From NCBI RefSeq assembly GCF_023161665.1, contig NZ_JALNTW010000022.1, positions 1-61,803 of the forward strand: 61,803 nt of DNA, in the 5' to 3' direction. The stretch comes from Shewanella sp. 1CM18E (lineage in GTDB: Bacteria > Pseudomonadota > Gammaproteobacteria > Enterobacterales > Shewanellaceae). This document shows, in pieces, positions 34,512-44,158 of this stretch; position 1 is the first letter of the stretch, and every line of letters begins with the position of its first letter. The notes under the pieces were generated by a model, which was given only the letters and a program-made list of their open reading frames with translations, was not told where the DNA came from and searched no databases. The position numbers were made by a program, and so were the translations under genes.

Positions 34512-37322
34512 TTGAAAACTATCACTTGTTTGTTGCTTGCCTTTTTAGTCTTGCTGGTTTCGTTTCCTGCAATATCTAGCGCAGTTGAAGCTAAGCCGCC
34601 AATTATTATTGCGATGAGTAATGATACCTATCCGTTTCAATTTGTTGATGAAAATAATCAACCAAGCGGACTCCTAGTGGATATTTGGCTTGAATGGTCA
34701 AAACAAACCAACACTCAAGTGATTTTTAAACCAACCAATTGGGTTGATTCAACCACTAATCTGGATAATCGGGTTGCAGATGTGCATATGGGCATGGCTA
34801 AAACTAGTGCCAGAGAAGATTTGTATCAGTTCGGGCCAAAAATATTAAATTTTCAGAGTTTTTTGTATATCAATTACCAGCTACCTAAGCCGCAAAATTT
34901 AGCTGATCTATTACCTTATAAAATTGGTGTTGTTCGAGGCGCCGCGCAAATAGCACTGTTACAAAAGCAAGAACCTAGACTGACCTTTAGCTTTTATGAA
35001 AACCGGACTGAATTACTTAAAGCAGTTATCAATGGTGAAGTTTTTGTATTTGTTAGCTTGGAAGGTTTTTTAAGAGAGAGCCAAATAAATAACACTATTT
35101 CGGTGCAGTTTCCAAAGGATAATCGTAAATCGATTGCCAAGATGTCTTTTTATCCGGCGTTACTAAAATCTAATGAGGAATTATTAAAGCAGATCTCTGC
35201 GGGATTCGAGGCCATTCCTGAAAACGTTATTGATAGTTATGTTAAGCAGTGGCTCGGAGATAAACGCTACCAAAATGACATAGTTATCGCAATGCAGTCG
35301 GGTGTAGGGCCTTATGTAGACATAGGCGCAGATGACTTACCTCATGGCTTGCTGGTCGATATATGGAAATTATGGTCAGAAAAAACGGGCCTACCAATCC
35401 GCTTTGTTGCAGGGAACATGAAGCAAAGTGTTGATTACGTGAAAAGGGGCATAGCCGATGTACACCTTGGTTATCCTGAAAGCGCTTCGATACAAACGGG
35501 GCTAAATCGTGCCCACACCATTTACCAAGTCACTAGTCGATTATTTTCCTACCAACAGCCACTTATGTCTTTGGACGAACTTAAAGGTAAAGTAGTGGGA
35601 GTTGCACCCACTTCTCCTTATTTAACCGATTTAATTGATACGCTGCCTGATTCAGAAATTCGTTACTACTCCTCAGTGAGTAAAATGATTGAAATGGCAA
35701 AAAAAGGTGAAATAAGTGCATTTGTCGCCGCCGGTGCTTGGACTCAGCATCACTTGTTACTTAATCAAAATTGGGATTTGTTTCATCAGTTTGGCGGACT
35801 TGAATTTAAAACTGACCTGTATGTGTTAAATCGCAATAAAGATGTTGGTTTTTCGGCGCGAGTGGCTGCCGGCTTTCAGCAGATCTCTTTAGCTGAGCTG
35901 GCAGCTATTGAGCGCAAATGGATGCTAAATCCAGATGACCGCATTTATCGTGAGCAGGGCGGTATGGTTGAGTTAACTGCTCAGCAACAAGCGATTATAA
36001 ATAACATTGGACCAATAAAGGTTGGTTATTTACGTGACTGGCGGCCGATGGAATTTGAACTTGATGGTGAATATTCGGGAATTAACAGCGATATAGTCAA
36101 TATTGTGGCTAAAGAGCTTGACTTAAAAGTGACCACACAGGCGTTTGATGAATGGCAAACATTATTAGATGCGCTTATTTCTGGATCTGTTGATATGGTT
36201 GCCAGCGTTGCACAAACTGCGGAGCGACAAGGTCAAATTGGTTTCTCTGCACCTTATTGGCCATCACCTTGGGGACTTGTTACTCAATATAGCAATATTA
36301 ATGTATTCGGTTTAGATGAGCTCAGTGGTCAGCGGGTCGCCGTTGTTGAGGGCTATCATATTGTTAGGCAATTAATGCAGCAATACCCAGATTTAAAGTT
36401 AGTGTTGGTGCCTCATAGTCAAGCGGGCTTGCAGGTGGTTAGTGAAGGCAAAGCTGATGTGTTTATCGACAAAGTTGTTAATTTGAGTAATGGATTAAGG
36501 AATGGCGATTATTCAAGTTTGAAAATGTCGATGTTGGTCGACTTTGCTGAGCAACGTAGTCACATTGGTGTGCACTTAAGTAAAAAAGCATTGTTACCAT
36601 TAATGAATAAAGTATTAGCCAGTATTGACCCTGAAACTCAAAAAAACATTCATCAAAAATGGGTGGCACAAACAATCGAGTTTGGTCGTGATGAATACCA
36701 CAAACAGCTGCAATTTGGCTTAGTGATATTTGTGGTATTAATGCTTGTGGTTATTGTGGCTTTATTCGCGATTAGGCACTTGCGTAAAGAGGTTGATAGA
36801 CGGATAACCGCTGAATCCAAAATGGCCCATTTTGCTAAGCATGATAGTTTGACTCAGCTACCTAATCGCTCGCTTATCGAGGATCGGTTAGAGCAAGCGA
36901 TTTTGTTACATACGCGCACCACGGCGCAGTTTGCGGTTATCTTTATCGACCTTGATGGCTTTAAGCTGATAAACGATCAGTTCGGCCATCATGCAGGTGA
37001 CGACTTTTTAGTGCACGTCAGTGGTGTATTAAAACATGGGATCCGTCGCTCTGACACGATTGGGCGCTTAGGCGGTGATGAATTTGTGGTTATTTTGAAT
37101 GATATAAAAGACATCAAGTCAGTTTATGAGGTTGCTGAAACTCTATTGGCGAGTTTAGCACTGCCATTTACTTTACAAGATTCAGAGGTTTCAGCATCTG
37201 CCAGCATAGGTATTGCAGTATTCCCTAAAGACGGTAATAGCATAGATGGCCTATTAAAAACTGCGGATAAGCAAATGTATCGCGCTAAACACTCAGGCGG
37301 CAGGGCGTACCGCAGTCAATAG
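34512..37322 (+). CDS. Diguanylate cyclase with three tandem periplasmic solute-binding domains
   Basis: A 936-residue membrane signalling protein: signal peptide or anchor (ITCLLLAFLVLLVSFPAISS), three SBP_bac_3-type binding domains (about 27-245, 255-485 and 500-730), one transmembrane helix (about 735-757, FGLVIFVVLMLVVIVALFAI) and a C-terminal GGDEF domain. The catalytic GGDEF is intact at 854-858, and the product-inhibition site RRSD (845-848) lies the usual five residues upstream, so it should synthesise cyclic-di-GMP and be feedback-inhibited. There is no EAL domain. It starts with TTG, with GGGA seven bases before; no ATG fits. The ligands are probably amino acids or small polar solutes, which is an inference from the binding fold. 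Confidence 0.88.
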   Translation: MKTITCLLLAFLVLLVSFPAISSAVEAKPPIIIAMSNDTYPFQFVDENNQPSGLLVDIWLEWSKQTNTQVIFKPTNWVDSTTNLDNRVADVHMGMAKTSAREDLYQFGPKILNFQSFLYINYQLPKPQNLADLLPYKIGVVRGAAQIALLQKQEPRLTFSFYENRTELLKAVINGEVFVFVSLEGFLRESQINNTISVQFPKDNRKSIAKMSFYPALLKSNEELLKQISAGFEAIPENVIDSYVKQWLGDKRYQNDIVIAMQSGVGPYVDIGADDLPHGLLVDIWKLWSEKTGLPIRFVAGNMKQSVDYVKRGIADVHLGYPESASIQTGLNRAHTIYQVTSRLFSYQQPLMSLDELKGKVVGVAPTSPYLTDLIDTLPDSEIRYYSSVSKMIEMAKKGEISAFVAAGAWTQHHLLLNQNWDLFHQFGGLEFKTDLYVLNRNKDVGFSARVAAGFQQISLAELAAIERKWMLNPDDRIYREQGGMVELTAQQQAIINNIGPIKVGYLRDWRPMEFELDGEYSGINSDIVNIVAKELDLKVTTQAFDEWQTLLDALISGSVDMVASVAQTAERQGQIGFSAPYWPSPWGLVTQYSNINVFGLDELSGQRVAVVEGYHIVRQLMQQYPDLKLVLVPHSQAGLQVVSEGKADVFIDKVVNLSNGLRNGDYSSLKMSMLVDFAEQRSHIGVHLSKKALLPLMNKVLASIDPETQKNIHQKWVAQTIEFGRDEYHKQLQFGLVIFVVLMLVVIVALFAIRHLRKEVDRRITAESKMAHFAKHDSLTQLPNRSLIEDRLEQAILLHTRTTAQFAVIFIDLDGFKLINDQFGHHAGDDFLVHVSGVLKHGIRRSDTIGRLGGDEFVVILNDIKDIKSVYEVAETLLASLALPFTLQDSEVSASASIGIAVFPKDGNSIDGLLKTADKQMYRAKHSGGRAYRSQ

Positions 37323-37659
37323 CGCTAAACTTGGGCTGGGTTATTTTCCAGATGAGTTTTGAATGAGCGTTGTTATCTTGGCGAGAGCAAATGAGCCCAA
37401 GAATTGTTTATTTAAGTCGCGATTACGCATACCGGACTTGAAAAGTTTGTAGTATGTCAGCCCAGAGTTATTAAAACCTAAGTAAACTAGTGATAGCTCA
37501 TTGACAGCTTAAGATAAGTTTTTAATCTAAATTGGTGGATAGTTAGCCGACTAGTCGATAAGTTATTTGGAAAACGGCAATATTTCTCTATAATGCCCGT
37601 TTTGTCTTGTTTTGAACCAGATCCTCAAGCATCGCTTTGCGGAATAAAGGAAGAGTTAA
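37323..37659 (+). promoter_or_regulatory. Leader of aspS with its promoter
   Basis: This 337-base gap holds no gene. A -10 TATAAT at 37589-37594 with a -35 TTGGAA at 37567-37572 (spacer 16) lies about 65 bases before the aspS start and is the likely promoter. GGAAGAG precedes the ATG as ribosome site. I see nothing else of note. Confidence 0.6.
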
Positions 37660-39453
37660 ATGCGCAGTCATTATTGTGGAGACGTCAATAAGTCTCACGT
37701 AGGTCAAGAAGTGACCCTAGTGGGTTGGGTTAACCGCAGCCGAGATTTAGGCGGCGTAGTTTTTCTCGATTTACGTGATAGAGAAGGTATTGTTCAAGTT
37801 GTTTACGATCCAGACCTTCCAGAAGTGTTTGATGTTGCAAGCACACTACGCAGTGAATTTTGTGTTCAGATTAAAGGCCTTGTAAGAGCAAGACCAGATA
37901 GCCAAGTTAACGCTGACATGCGTACTGGTGAGATTGAGATCTTAGGTCTAGAGCTAACTATTTTAAATAGCTCTGCGCCATTGCCAATCAACATGGACAA
38001 AAACCAGCACAACACTGAAGAGCAACGTCTTAAGTACCGTTACTTAGACTTACGTCGTCCTGAAATGGCTGATCGCATTGTATTCCGCTCTAAAGTAACT
38101 AGTGCTGTTAGACGTTTCTTAGACGGCAACGGTTTCTTAGATATCGAAACCCCAATTCTGACTAAAGCGACGCCAGAAGGTGCACGTGATTACCTAGTAC
38201 CAAGCCGTACTTATAAAGGTCAGTTCTTCGCATTGCCGCAATCTCCACAATTGTTTAAGCAGTTGTTGATGATGTCTGGTTTTGACCGCTATTATCAAAT
38301 CGTTAAGTGTTTCCGTGATGAAGACTTACGTGCTGACCGTCAGCCTGAATTTACCCAGATCGATATTGAAACTTCATTCATGACATCAGCTCAAGTGATG
38401 GACAAGACTGAAGAAATGGTACGCGGCCTGTTCAAAGAGCTATTGAATGTTGATTTAGGCGAGTTCCCTAAAATGACATTCGAAGAAGCGATGCGTCGTT
38501 TCGGTTCTGATAAGCCTGATTTACGTAACCCGCTAGAACTAATTGATGTTGCTGACATCGTTAAAGACGTTGAGTTTGCGGTATTTAACGCTCCAGCAAA
38601 CGATCCTGAAGGTCGCGTTGCGGTACTAAGCATTCCTGGCGGCGCTAAACTTTCACGTAAGCAGTTAGATGAATACGCTAAGTATGTGACTATTTACGGT
38701 GCTAAAGGTCTAGCTTGGATGAAGGTTAATGACCTTGCTCAAGGTATGGAAGGCATTCAGTCTCCAGTACTTAAGTTCCTAAGCGAAGATGTGGTTAAAG
38801 CGTTACTTGAGCGTACTGGCGCACAAACTGGCGATCTAATCCTATTTGGTGCTGATAAAGCTAACATCGTTGCAGAAGCAATGGGTGCACTACGCCTTAA
38901 AGCGGGCGAAGACTTTGACTTGCTACAGGGCGAGTGGAAGCCTCTTTGGGTTGTTGACTTCCCAATGTTTGAACGCACATCTGACGGCGGTTTGCATGCA
39001 ATGCACCACCCATTCACTGCGCCAAGTAACATGACACCAGAAGAGCTAGAAGCGAATCCAATTGCTGCTATTTCTGATGCATATGACATGGTACTAAACG
39101 GCTGTGAATTAGGCGGTGGTTCGGTACGTATTCACGATAGCAAAATGCAGTCAGCAGTATTTAGAATTCTAGGTATTAATGACGAAGAAGCGAGTGAGAA
39201 GTTTGGTTTCTTATTAGAAGCATTGCGTTACGGTACACCACCACACGCAGGTTTAGCATTCGGTCTTGACCGTATCATCATGTTGATGACAGGTGCTAGC
39301 TCAATTCGTGACGTTATGGCGTTCCCTAAAACAACCACAGCAGCTTGTCCGTTAACTAACGCGCCAGGTTTTGCTAATCCGGTTCAGTTAGCTGAACTCG
39401 GTGTCAGTGTTGTTGAGGCTGAGCCAAAAGCTGATGCTAAAGACGCTGAATAA
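37660..39453 (+). CDS. aspS: Aspartyl-tRNA synthetase
   Basis: A 597-residue bacterial-type class II synthetase that charges tRNA-Asp. It has the N-terminal anticodon-binding OB fold (GWVNRSRDLGGVVFLDLRDREG), motif 2 (FRDEDLRADRQPEFTQIDIE), the GAD-type insertion, and motif 3 (GLAFGLDRIIMLMTG). The C-terminus continues 20 residues beyond the usual end (VVEAEPKADAKDAE), which is charged and probably disordered. It ends at a strong terminator. Confidence 0.97.
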   Translation: MRSHYCGDVNKSHVGQEVTLVGWVNRSRDLGGVVFLDLRDREGIVQVVYDPDLPEVFDVASTLRSEFCVQIKGLVRARPDSQVNADMRTGEIEILGLELTILNSSAPLPINMDKNQHNTEEQRLKYRYLDLRRPEMADRIVFRSKVTSAVRRFLDGNGFLDIETPILTKATPEGARDYLVPSRTYKGQFFALPQSPQLFKQLLMMSGFDRYYQIVKCFRDEDLRADRQPEFTQIDIETSFMTSAQVMDKTEEMVRGLFKELLNVDLGEFPKMTFEEAMRRFGSDKPDLRNPLELIDVADIVKDVEFAVFNAPANDPEGRVAVLSIPGGAKLSRKQLDEYAKYVTIYGAKGLAWMKVNDLAQGMEGIQSPVLKFLSEDVVKALLERTGAQTGDLILFGADKANIVAEAMGALRLKAGEDFDLLQGEWKPLWVVDFPMFERTSDGGLHAMHHPFTAPSNMTPEELEANPIAAISDAYDMVLNGCELGGGSVRIHDSKMQSAVFRILGINDEEASEKFGFLLEALRYGTPPHAGLAFGLDRIIMLMTGASSIRDVMAFPKTTTAACPLTNAPGFANPVQLAELGVSVVEAEPKADAKDAE

Positions 39454-39468
39454 TAAAGTGTGATTAAG

Positions 39469-39495
39469 AGCCGAGTTAAGACTCGGCTTTTTTTT
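39469..39495 (+). terminator. Intrinsic terminator after aspS
   Basis: AGCCGAGT (39469-39476) pairs with ACTCGGCT (39481-39488) around TAAG and is followed by a run of eight T. Confidence 0.93.
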
Positions 39496-39503
39496 CGACA
39501 AAA

Positions 39504-39573
39504 TATACCCAAGTGACTTACATCCAACAAAAGCAAATTAAGTTGTAAAGCCTGTTTAGGTTGTTTGGGTATA
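39504..39573. repeat. Inverted-repeat-bounded element upstream of yebC
   Basis: TATACCCAA (39504-39512) and TTGGGTATA (39565-39573) are perfect inverted copies that bound about 70 bases. The TATACCCAAGTGACTT word recalls a dispersed intergenic sequence that I believe is common in Vibrio and Shewanella; that is memory, not a search. Confidence 0.35.
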
Positions 39574-39589
39574 AATTAAGGAGATAGAG

Positions 39590-40333
39590 ATGGCAGGTCA
39601 TAGTAAATGGGCCAATATTAAGCACCGTAAGGCTGCTCAAGATGCAAAGCGCGGAAAGCTATTTACCAAATTTATTAGAGAATTAACTGTAGCAGCGCGA
39701 GAGGGCGGCTCAGATCCAGATTCAAATCCTAGATTGCGTGCGGCTATCGACAAATCGTTATCAAATAATATGACCCGTGACACCGTTGAACGTGCCATTA
39801 AGCGCGGCGCAGGTGAGTTAGATGGTCAAGTATTAGAAACCATTATTTATGAAGGCTATGGTCCGGGCGGCACCGCGGTGTTGGTTGAAACCATGACGGA
39901 CAATAAAAACCGTACCGTATCTGGTGTGCGTAATGCCTTCAGTAAATCTGGCGGTAATCTAGGAACTGACGGTTCAGTTGCATACCTATTTGATAAAAAA
40001 GGTATTATCTCTTATGAAGGGGTTGATGAAGACACTGTGATGGACGCTGCTTTAGAAGCTGGTGCTGAAGATGTGGTCACCCATGAAGATGGCTCAATTG
40101 ATGTACTAACATCACCTGAAGATTTTGGTGTGGTTAAAGATGCACTCGATGCTGCAGGTCTTGAGTCAGTGAATGCCGAAGTGACTATGGTGCCTTCAAC
40201 AAAAGCAGAACTTGATGCTGATACAGCACCTAAGTTTTTACGCTTAATCGATAATCTTGAAGATCATGACGATGTACAAGAGGTGTACCATAACGCCGAT
40301 ATTTCTGACGAAGTCATGGAAAGTTTGGAATAA
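39590..40333 (+). CDS. yebC: YebC/PmpR family protein
   Basis: A 247-residue cytoplasmic protein of the YebC family. The N-terminus MAGHSKWANIKHRKAAQDAKRG is the family signature, and the C-terminal acidic EDHDDVQEVYHNADIS is typical. Members act as transcriptional regulators and, as shown more recently, as ribosome-associated factors that ease translation of difficult motifs. It precedes ruvCAB, the order found in most gammaproteobacteria, with an eight-base gap to ruvC. Confidence 0.95.
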   Translation: MAGHSKWANIKHRKAAQDAKRGKLFTKFIRELTVAAREGGSDPDSNPRLRAAIDKSLSNNMTRDTVERAIKRGAGELDGQVLETIIYEGYGPGGTAVLVETMTDNKNRTVSGVRNAFSKSGGNLGTDGSVAYLFDKKGIISYEGVDEDTVMDAALEAGAEDVVTHEDGSIDVLTSPEDFGVVKDALDAAGLESVNAEVTMVPSTKAELDADTAPKFLRLIDNLEDHDDVQEVYHNADISDEVMESLE

Positions 40334-40340
40334 GTAATTT

Positions 40341-40862
40341 ATGGCAATTATTTTGGGAGTCGATCCCGGCTCTCGGATCACCGGTTATGGTGTTATTAAC
40401 TGTGTTGGTCGGCAGCAGATTTATCTTGGCAGTGGTTGTATTCGAACCAGTTCTGATGAGTTACCACAGCGATTAAAACAGATCTTTGATGGCCTTTCAG
40501 AGATCATCAGACAATATCAGCCTGACGAGTTTGCTATTGAGCGGGTTTTTATGGCCAAAAACGCAGATTCGGCGTTAAAACTTGGTCAAGCTCGTGGCGC
40601 TGCAATTGTTGCGGCTACGGCGGCTAACTTACCGGTTGCAGAGTACAGTGCTACGCAGATCAAAAGTGCGGTTGTTGGTACAGGCCGCGCACAAAAAACA
40701 CAAGTACAGCATATGATCCAACAACTGCTTAAATTACCCAGTGCACCGCAGGCTGATGCGGCTGATGCACTTGGTGTGGCGGTGTGTCATTATCATACTT
40801 GCCAAAGCTTAGTTGCCTTGGGCGGCAGAGCAAATGTAAGAACATATGGACGATATAAATGA
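40341..40862 (+). CDS. ruvC: Holliday-junction resolvase RuvC
   Basis: A 173-residue endonuclease that cuts Holliday junctions in recombination repair. Catalytic acidic residues are visible in GVDPGSRITGYG (Asp7), AIERVFMAKN (Glu near 68) and ADAADALGVAVCH (two aspartates near 140). It overlaps ruvA by four bases, so the two are coupled. Confidence 0.97.
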   Translation: MAIILGVDPGSRITGYGVINCVGRQQIYLGSGCIRTSSDELPQRLKQIFDGLSEIIRQYQPDEFAIERVFMAKNADSALKLGQARGAAIVAATAANLPVAEYSATQIKSAVVGTGRAQKTQVQHMIQQLLKLPSAPQADAADALGVAVCHYHTCQSLVALGGRANVRTYGRYK

Positions 40863-41476
40863 TAGGTCGTATACGCGGTGTATTAATTGAAAAGCAAGCA
40901 CCTGAAGTTGTGGTGGATGTTGCGGGTGTTGGCTATGAAATTCAAATGCCATTAACCAGTTTTTATGAGCTGCCAGAGCTAGGTCAAGAAGCGGTGATCT
41001 TTACTCACTTTGTGGTGAGAGAAGATGCGCAGCTGCTTTATGGCTTTATTTCAAAGCAAGAAAGAAGCTTATTTAGATTATTGATTAAAGCAAACGGCGT
41101 TGGGCCAAAACTAGGCTTAACCATTCTTTCAGGCATGACTGCCGGTGAGTTTGTTGCCTGTGTTGAGCGCGATGATATAGCAACACTTGTTAAGCTTCCT
41201 GGTGTAGGTAAGAAAACCGCAGAACGTTTATTGGTTGAGATGCGTGACAAGCTTAAGAGCTTGATGGAAACATCGGTTGGCTCAGAGCGAGAATTTGTTT
41301 TGCAATCTAACTATAAAGCACCTGAAGTGGTTAACACTGCAGAAGAAGATGCAATTGCAGCGTTATTATCTCTTGGTTATAAACCTGCTCAAGCGAGCAA
41401 GGCGGTATCGTCAGTTTATACTGCAGATATGACGTCTGAGATGTTAATTAAATCCGCTCTTAAATCGATGCTTTAA
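40859..41476 (+). CDS. ruvA: Holliday-junction branch-migration protein RuvA
   Basis: A 205-residue DNA-binding subunit that recognises the junction and loads RuvB. It has an N-terminal OB fold (MIGRIRGVLIEKQ), two helix-hairpin-helix motifs (LIKANGVGPKLGLTIL and LVKLPGVGKKTAERLLVEM) and the C-terminal domain that contacts RuvB. It lies between ruvC (four-base overlap) and ruvB (ten-base gap). No LexA box is seen in front of the ruv genes. Confidence 0.97.
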   Translation: MIGRIRGVLIEKQAPEVVVDVAGVGYEIQMPLTSFYELPELGQEAVIFTHFVVREDAQLLYGFISKQERSLFRLLIKANGVGPKLGLTILSGMTAGEFVACVERDDIATLVKLPGVGKKTAERLLVEMRDKLKSLMETSVGSEREFVLQSNYKAPEVVNTAEEDAIAALLSLGYKPAQASKAVSSVYTADMTSEMLIKSALKSML

Positions 41477-41486
41477 GGAACTGTAG

Positions 41487-42500
41487 ATGATTGAAGCTGA
41501 CCGATTAATACAGCCACATGTGTTAGACCGAGACGAAGTCGAAGCCGTTGATCGCGCAATGCGGCCTAAGCTGCTTGATGAATACACAGGCCAAGATGAT
41601 ACCCGTGCACAACTAAAAATCTTTATTGAAGCTGCGCAAAAGCGCAGTGAAGCACTCGATCATATGTTGATTTACGGCCCGCCCGGTTTAGGCAAAACCA
41701 CATTAGCTATGATTGTGGCTAATGAAATGGGTGTGAATATTAAGTCAACATCTGGCCCTGTGCTTGAAAAAGCGGGAGATTTGGCAGCACTATTGACCAA
41801 CCTTGAGCCTAATGACGTGTTGTTTATCGATGAAATTCATCGTTTAAGCCCTGTTGTCGAGGAGATTTTGTATCCAGCAATGGAAGATTATCAACTCGAT
41901 ATTATGATAGGTGAGGGGCCTGCAGCCCGTTCAATAAAGTTGGACTTGCCACCTTTTACGCTCGTTGGCGCCACTACTCGTGCAGGTGCATTAACTTCGC
42001 CACTTAGGGCACGTTTTGGTATTCCGCTTAGACTTGAATTTTATAATGTAAAAGATCTTTCAAGCATTGTATCGCGCTCAGCTAAAGTGATGGGGCTAGA
42101 AATTGATGATGAAGGCGCAATAGAAGTCGCAAGACGCTCGCGAGGCACACCGCGGATCGCTAACCGTTTACTTAGACGCGTTAGAGATTTCGCTGAAGTG
42201 AAACATAGCGGTGCAGTAACTAAATCGATTGCCGATGAAGCGTTAGATATGCTTGATGTTGACGCTGAGGGTTTCGACTACATGGACAGAAAGTTGTTAC
42301 TGGCGATTATTGATAAGTTTATGGGCGGCCCAGTTGGTTTAGATAACTTAGCAGCGGCAATTGGTGAAGAGCGCGAAACCATTGAAGATGTGCTTGAGCC
42401 ATTTTTAATTCAACAAGGTTTTATACAACGTACACCAAGAGGACGTATCGCGACTAACAGAGCCTATAGCCACTTTAACATCATCAAGCCAGAGGCTTAG
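41487..42500 (+). CDS. ruvB: Holliday-junction branch-migration helicase RuvB
   Basis: A 337-residue AAA+ motor. Walker A is GPPGLGKTT, Walker B is FIDEIHRL, sensor 1 lies in LVGATTRAG and the arginine finger region in LRARFGIPLRLEFY. A C-terminal winged helix (QQGFIQRTPRGRIA) binds DNA. It completes the ruvCAB unit; no strong terminator follows in the 110 bases before the convergent pilus-locus gene. Confidence 0.97.
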   Translation: MIEADRLIQPHVLDRDEVEAVDRAMRPKLLDEYTGQDDTRAQLKIFIEAAQKRSEALDHMLIYGPPGLGKTTLAMIVANEMGVNIKSTSGPVLEKAGDLAALLTNLEPNDVLFIDEIHRLSPVVEEILYPAMEDYQLDIMIGEGPAARSIKLDLPPFTLVGATTRAGALTSPLRARFGIPLRLEFYNVKDLSSIVSRSAKVMGLEIDDEGAIEVARRSRGTPRIANRLLRRVRDFAEVKHSGAVTKSIADEALDMLDVDAEGFDYMDRKLLLAIIDKFMGGPVGLDNLAAAIGEERETIEDVLEPFLIQQGFIQRTPRGRIATNRAYSHFNIIKPEA

Positions 42501-42610
42501 CGATTAATAAAAAGCTTATTTTAAGTCACAGTATACTTATTGGCCGAAATGTTTAATCTTTTGAGCTGGTTTTATACGGGGTATAAGTCATTATAACTGG
42601 AGCAGTACTG

Positions 42611-43123
42611 CTACTGCTCCGTTACTCTGAGTACATATTGCGGAAACTTTTGCCCGGCAGTCGCTTTTTTCCCCGCCGCTACTTTAGCGCCAATAGAAAT
42701 TATTTCTCCATTCACTCCTGGGTTTTCAAGCGCAATTGTTGGAAAACTCTTATAAGTTTTATTTTTATACCTAACTCTCAACGTTTTTAAATTTACTTTG
42801 GTTTCATTAGCAAGCTGAAAAAACTCAATAGTTATTGGTTTCGTGCTGTCAGAAGTGACTAAATATTTACCTTGGTAATAGTCATTATCGAGCAAGGTTG
42901 CATTGGTTCCCCCACCAAGATTACCTTTCCAGTTTACGATAACTACTGTGGATTTGTTTAGGTTCTTAACGGTGGTCGGGTACTTCAGTGGCTGGATCTC
43001 AGTAATGATAACCGCAGCGTGAGCTATTGATGTACTTAAAACGTAGCTCATGAGGGTGGCTGTTAATACCAATACCGCTCGATAAACAGCGAGGTGTCTT
43101 GTGCTATTTAATGAATTAAACAT
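42611..43123 (-). CDS. Exported DUF4402-like fimbrial-locus protein
   Basis: A 170-residue protein with a signal peptide (VLVLTATLMSYVLSTSIAHA, cleavage after AHA). The mature part is a beta-sandwich-like sequence with YLVTSDSTKPITIEFF, VNLKTLRVRYKNK and a closing QYVLRVTEQ, which resembles the DUF4402 pilin fold but more weakly than its neighbours. It is divergent from the pilin gene and may be a minor or tip subunit or an unrelated envelope protein. A GGAGCAGT/ACTGCTCC stem (42599-42620) overlaps its stop codon. Confidence 0.5.
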   Translation of the reverse strand: MFNSLNSTRHLAVYRAVLVLTATLMSYVLSTSIAHAAVIITEIQPLKYPTTVKNLNKSTVVIVNWKGNLGGGTNATLLDNDYYQGKYLVTSDSTKPITIEFFQLANETKVNLKTLRVRYKNKTYKSFPTIALENPGVNGEIISIGAKVAAGKKATAGQKFPQYVLRVTEQ

Positions 43124-43681
43124 ATTTCCCCTTGTTATAGTTTTAATGGGTCTCGTTATGTTACTGAAAAGTTAACAGTTGGAAAAGCCGTAAAATAACA
43201 ACCGGACAGAAACAACAGTAATTAGTCGTTCAAAAATTAGACTGAAAGAGATTTTATCTAGTATAAAAGTATATTTTTGAGTGTTCACTCTAGACTAAAG
43301 GGTTATGTTTAATAATTATATACTAGCTGTTTAAGTTATAAGTATTTGTAACCCATAATAAAAATAAGTAATTATTTATACTGCAAATATTGTTTTAGTT
43401 GGAATTAATTGTGTGTCAAAGTCTGTTTAGTTGGTTTTTAATCCTGTTTGGTGTTTTCTTAAAACCACATAAAACTTATGGACTATGCTTTATCGAATTT
43501 TTCTCTTATTACAGTTTTATGAAGTGGACTTTGCAGCTATTGAAGAATGTAATGAAATTGTTATAAGTTTTGTTTCAAGCAACGCATTAAAGATAATTAC
43601 TACGGTAGATCAGTGGCTTAATAATCCTTAATTAGCATAGCGAAAATATGAAAATATTCGATAAAACTTAGGAAATGGATA
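43124..43681. other. AT-rich intergenic region before the pilin gene
   Basis: This 558-base gap between divergent genes is the most AT-rich stretch of the window. I see no convincing gene. A 51-codon GTG frame at 43411-43566 with GGA about eight bases before it is open but has no features of a real protein. The region presumably carries the promoters of both neighbours and is a natural place for a nucleoid protein such as H-NS to bind; that last point is inference. Confidence 0.4.
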
Positions 43682-44149
43682 ATGACAAATAAAATACTAC
43701 TTTCTACTCTTGTTGCATCATCACTACTACTTTCTGCTAGCGTTACTGCTGAGGATGCAACGGGCACAGCGAATTTCAATCTAGTCTACCCACTAACTGT
43801 AACTGAAGCTGCAGTCATGGAGTTTGGTGATGTGTCGATTGCTGCTGATGGCAGCTGTGCGGTTGATTACCTTGGTTCTGCAACGGGAAGTGCATGTGTG
43901 TCGGGGGGAGCAACATCTGCTGCAGGTTCATTCACCGTTGGAGGTGCAAATGGTGTCGTTAATGTTTCAGTATCCGGTGCTGATAGCAGTGTAAATGGCG
44001 TAGTATTTACGCCAACGGTTGCAAATGCTTCTGAGACTATTGCTGGCAATAGTGCGACTATTAATGTTGCTGGTAATCTAGATATTACAGCTGCAACAGC
44101 AGCTGCAGGTACTCACGCTCTAAGTTATACATTGAGCGTGACTTACTAA
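43682..44149 (+). CDS. DUF4402 major-subunit (pilin-like) protein
   Basis: A 155-residue exported protein: signal peptide (LSTLVASSLLLSASVTA, cleavage after VTA) and a mature domain that matches DUF4402 throughout (LVYPLTVTEAAVMEFGDVSI, GSFTVGGANGVVNVSVSG, NLDITAATAAAGTHALSYTLSVTY). It has two cysteines (CAVDYLGSATGSAC) that could form a disulfide. The C-terminal alternating strand ending in a tyrosine resembles pilin donor-strand partners. It is followed by a hairpin and then the chaperone and usher genes, the order expected for a major subunit. AGGAAATGG precedes the ATG. Confidence 0.78.
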   Translation: MTNKILLSTLVASSLLLSASVTAEDATGTANFNLVYPLTVTEAAVMEFGDVSIAADGSCAVDYLGSATGSACVSGGATSAAGSFTVGGANGVVNVSVSGADSSVNGVVFTPTVANASETIAGNSATINVAGNLDITAATAAAGTHALSYTLSVTY

Positions 44150-44158
44150 ATTTTTTAA

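Noticed and set aside
43411..43566. 51-residue GTG frame in the AT-rich gap before the pilin gene
   Set aside because: Open by chance is likely in this composition; it is hydrophobic only because of T-rich codons and has no terminator or strong start signals.
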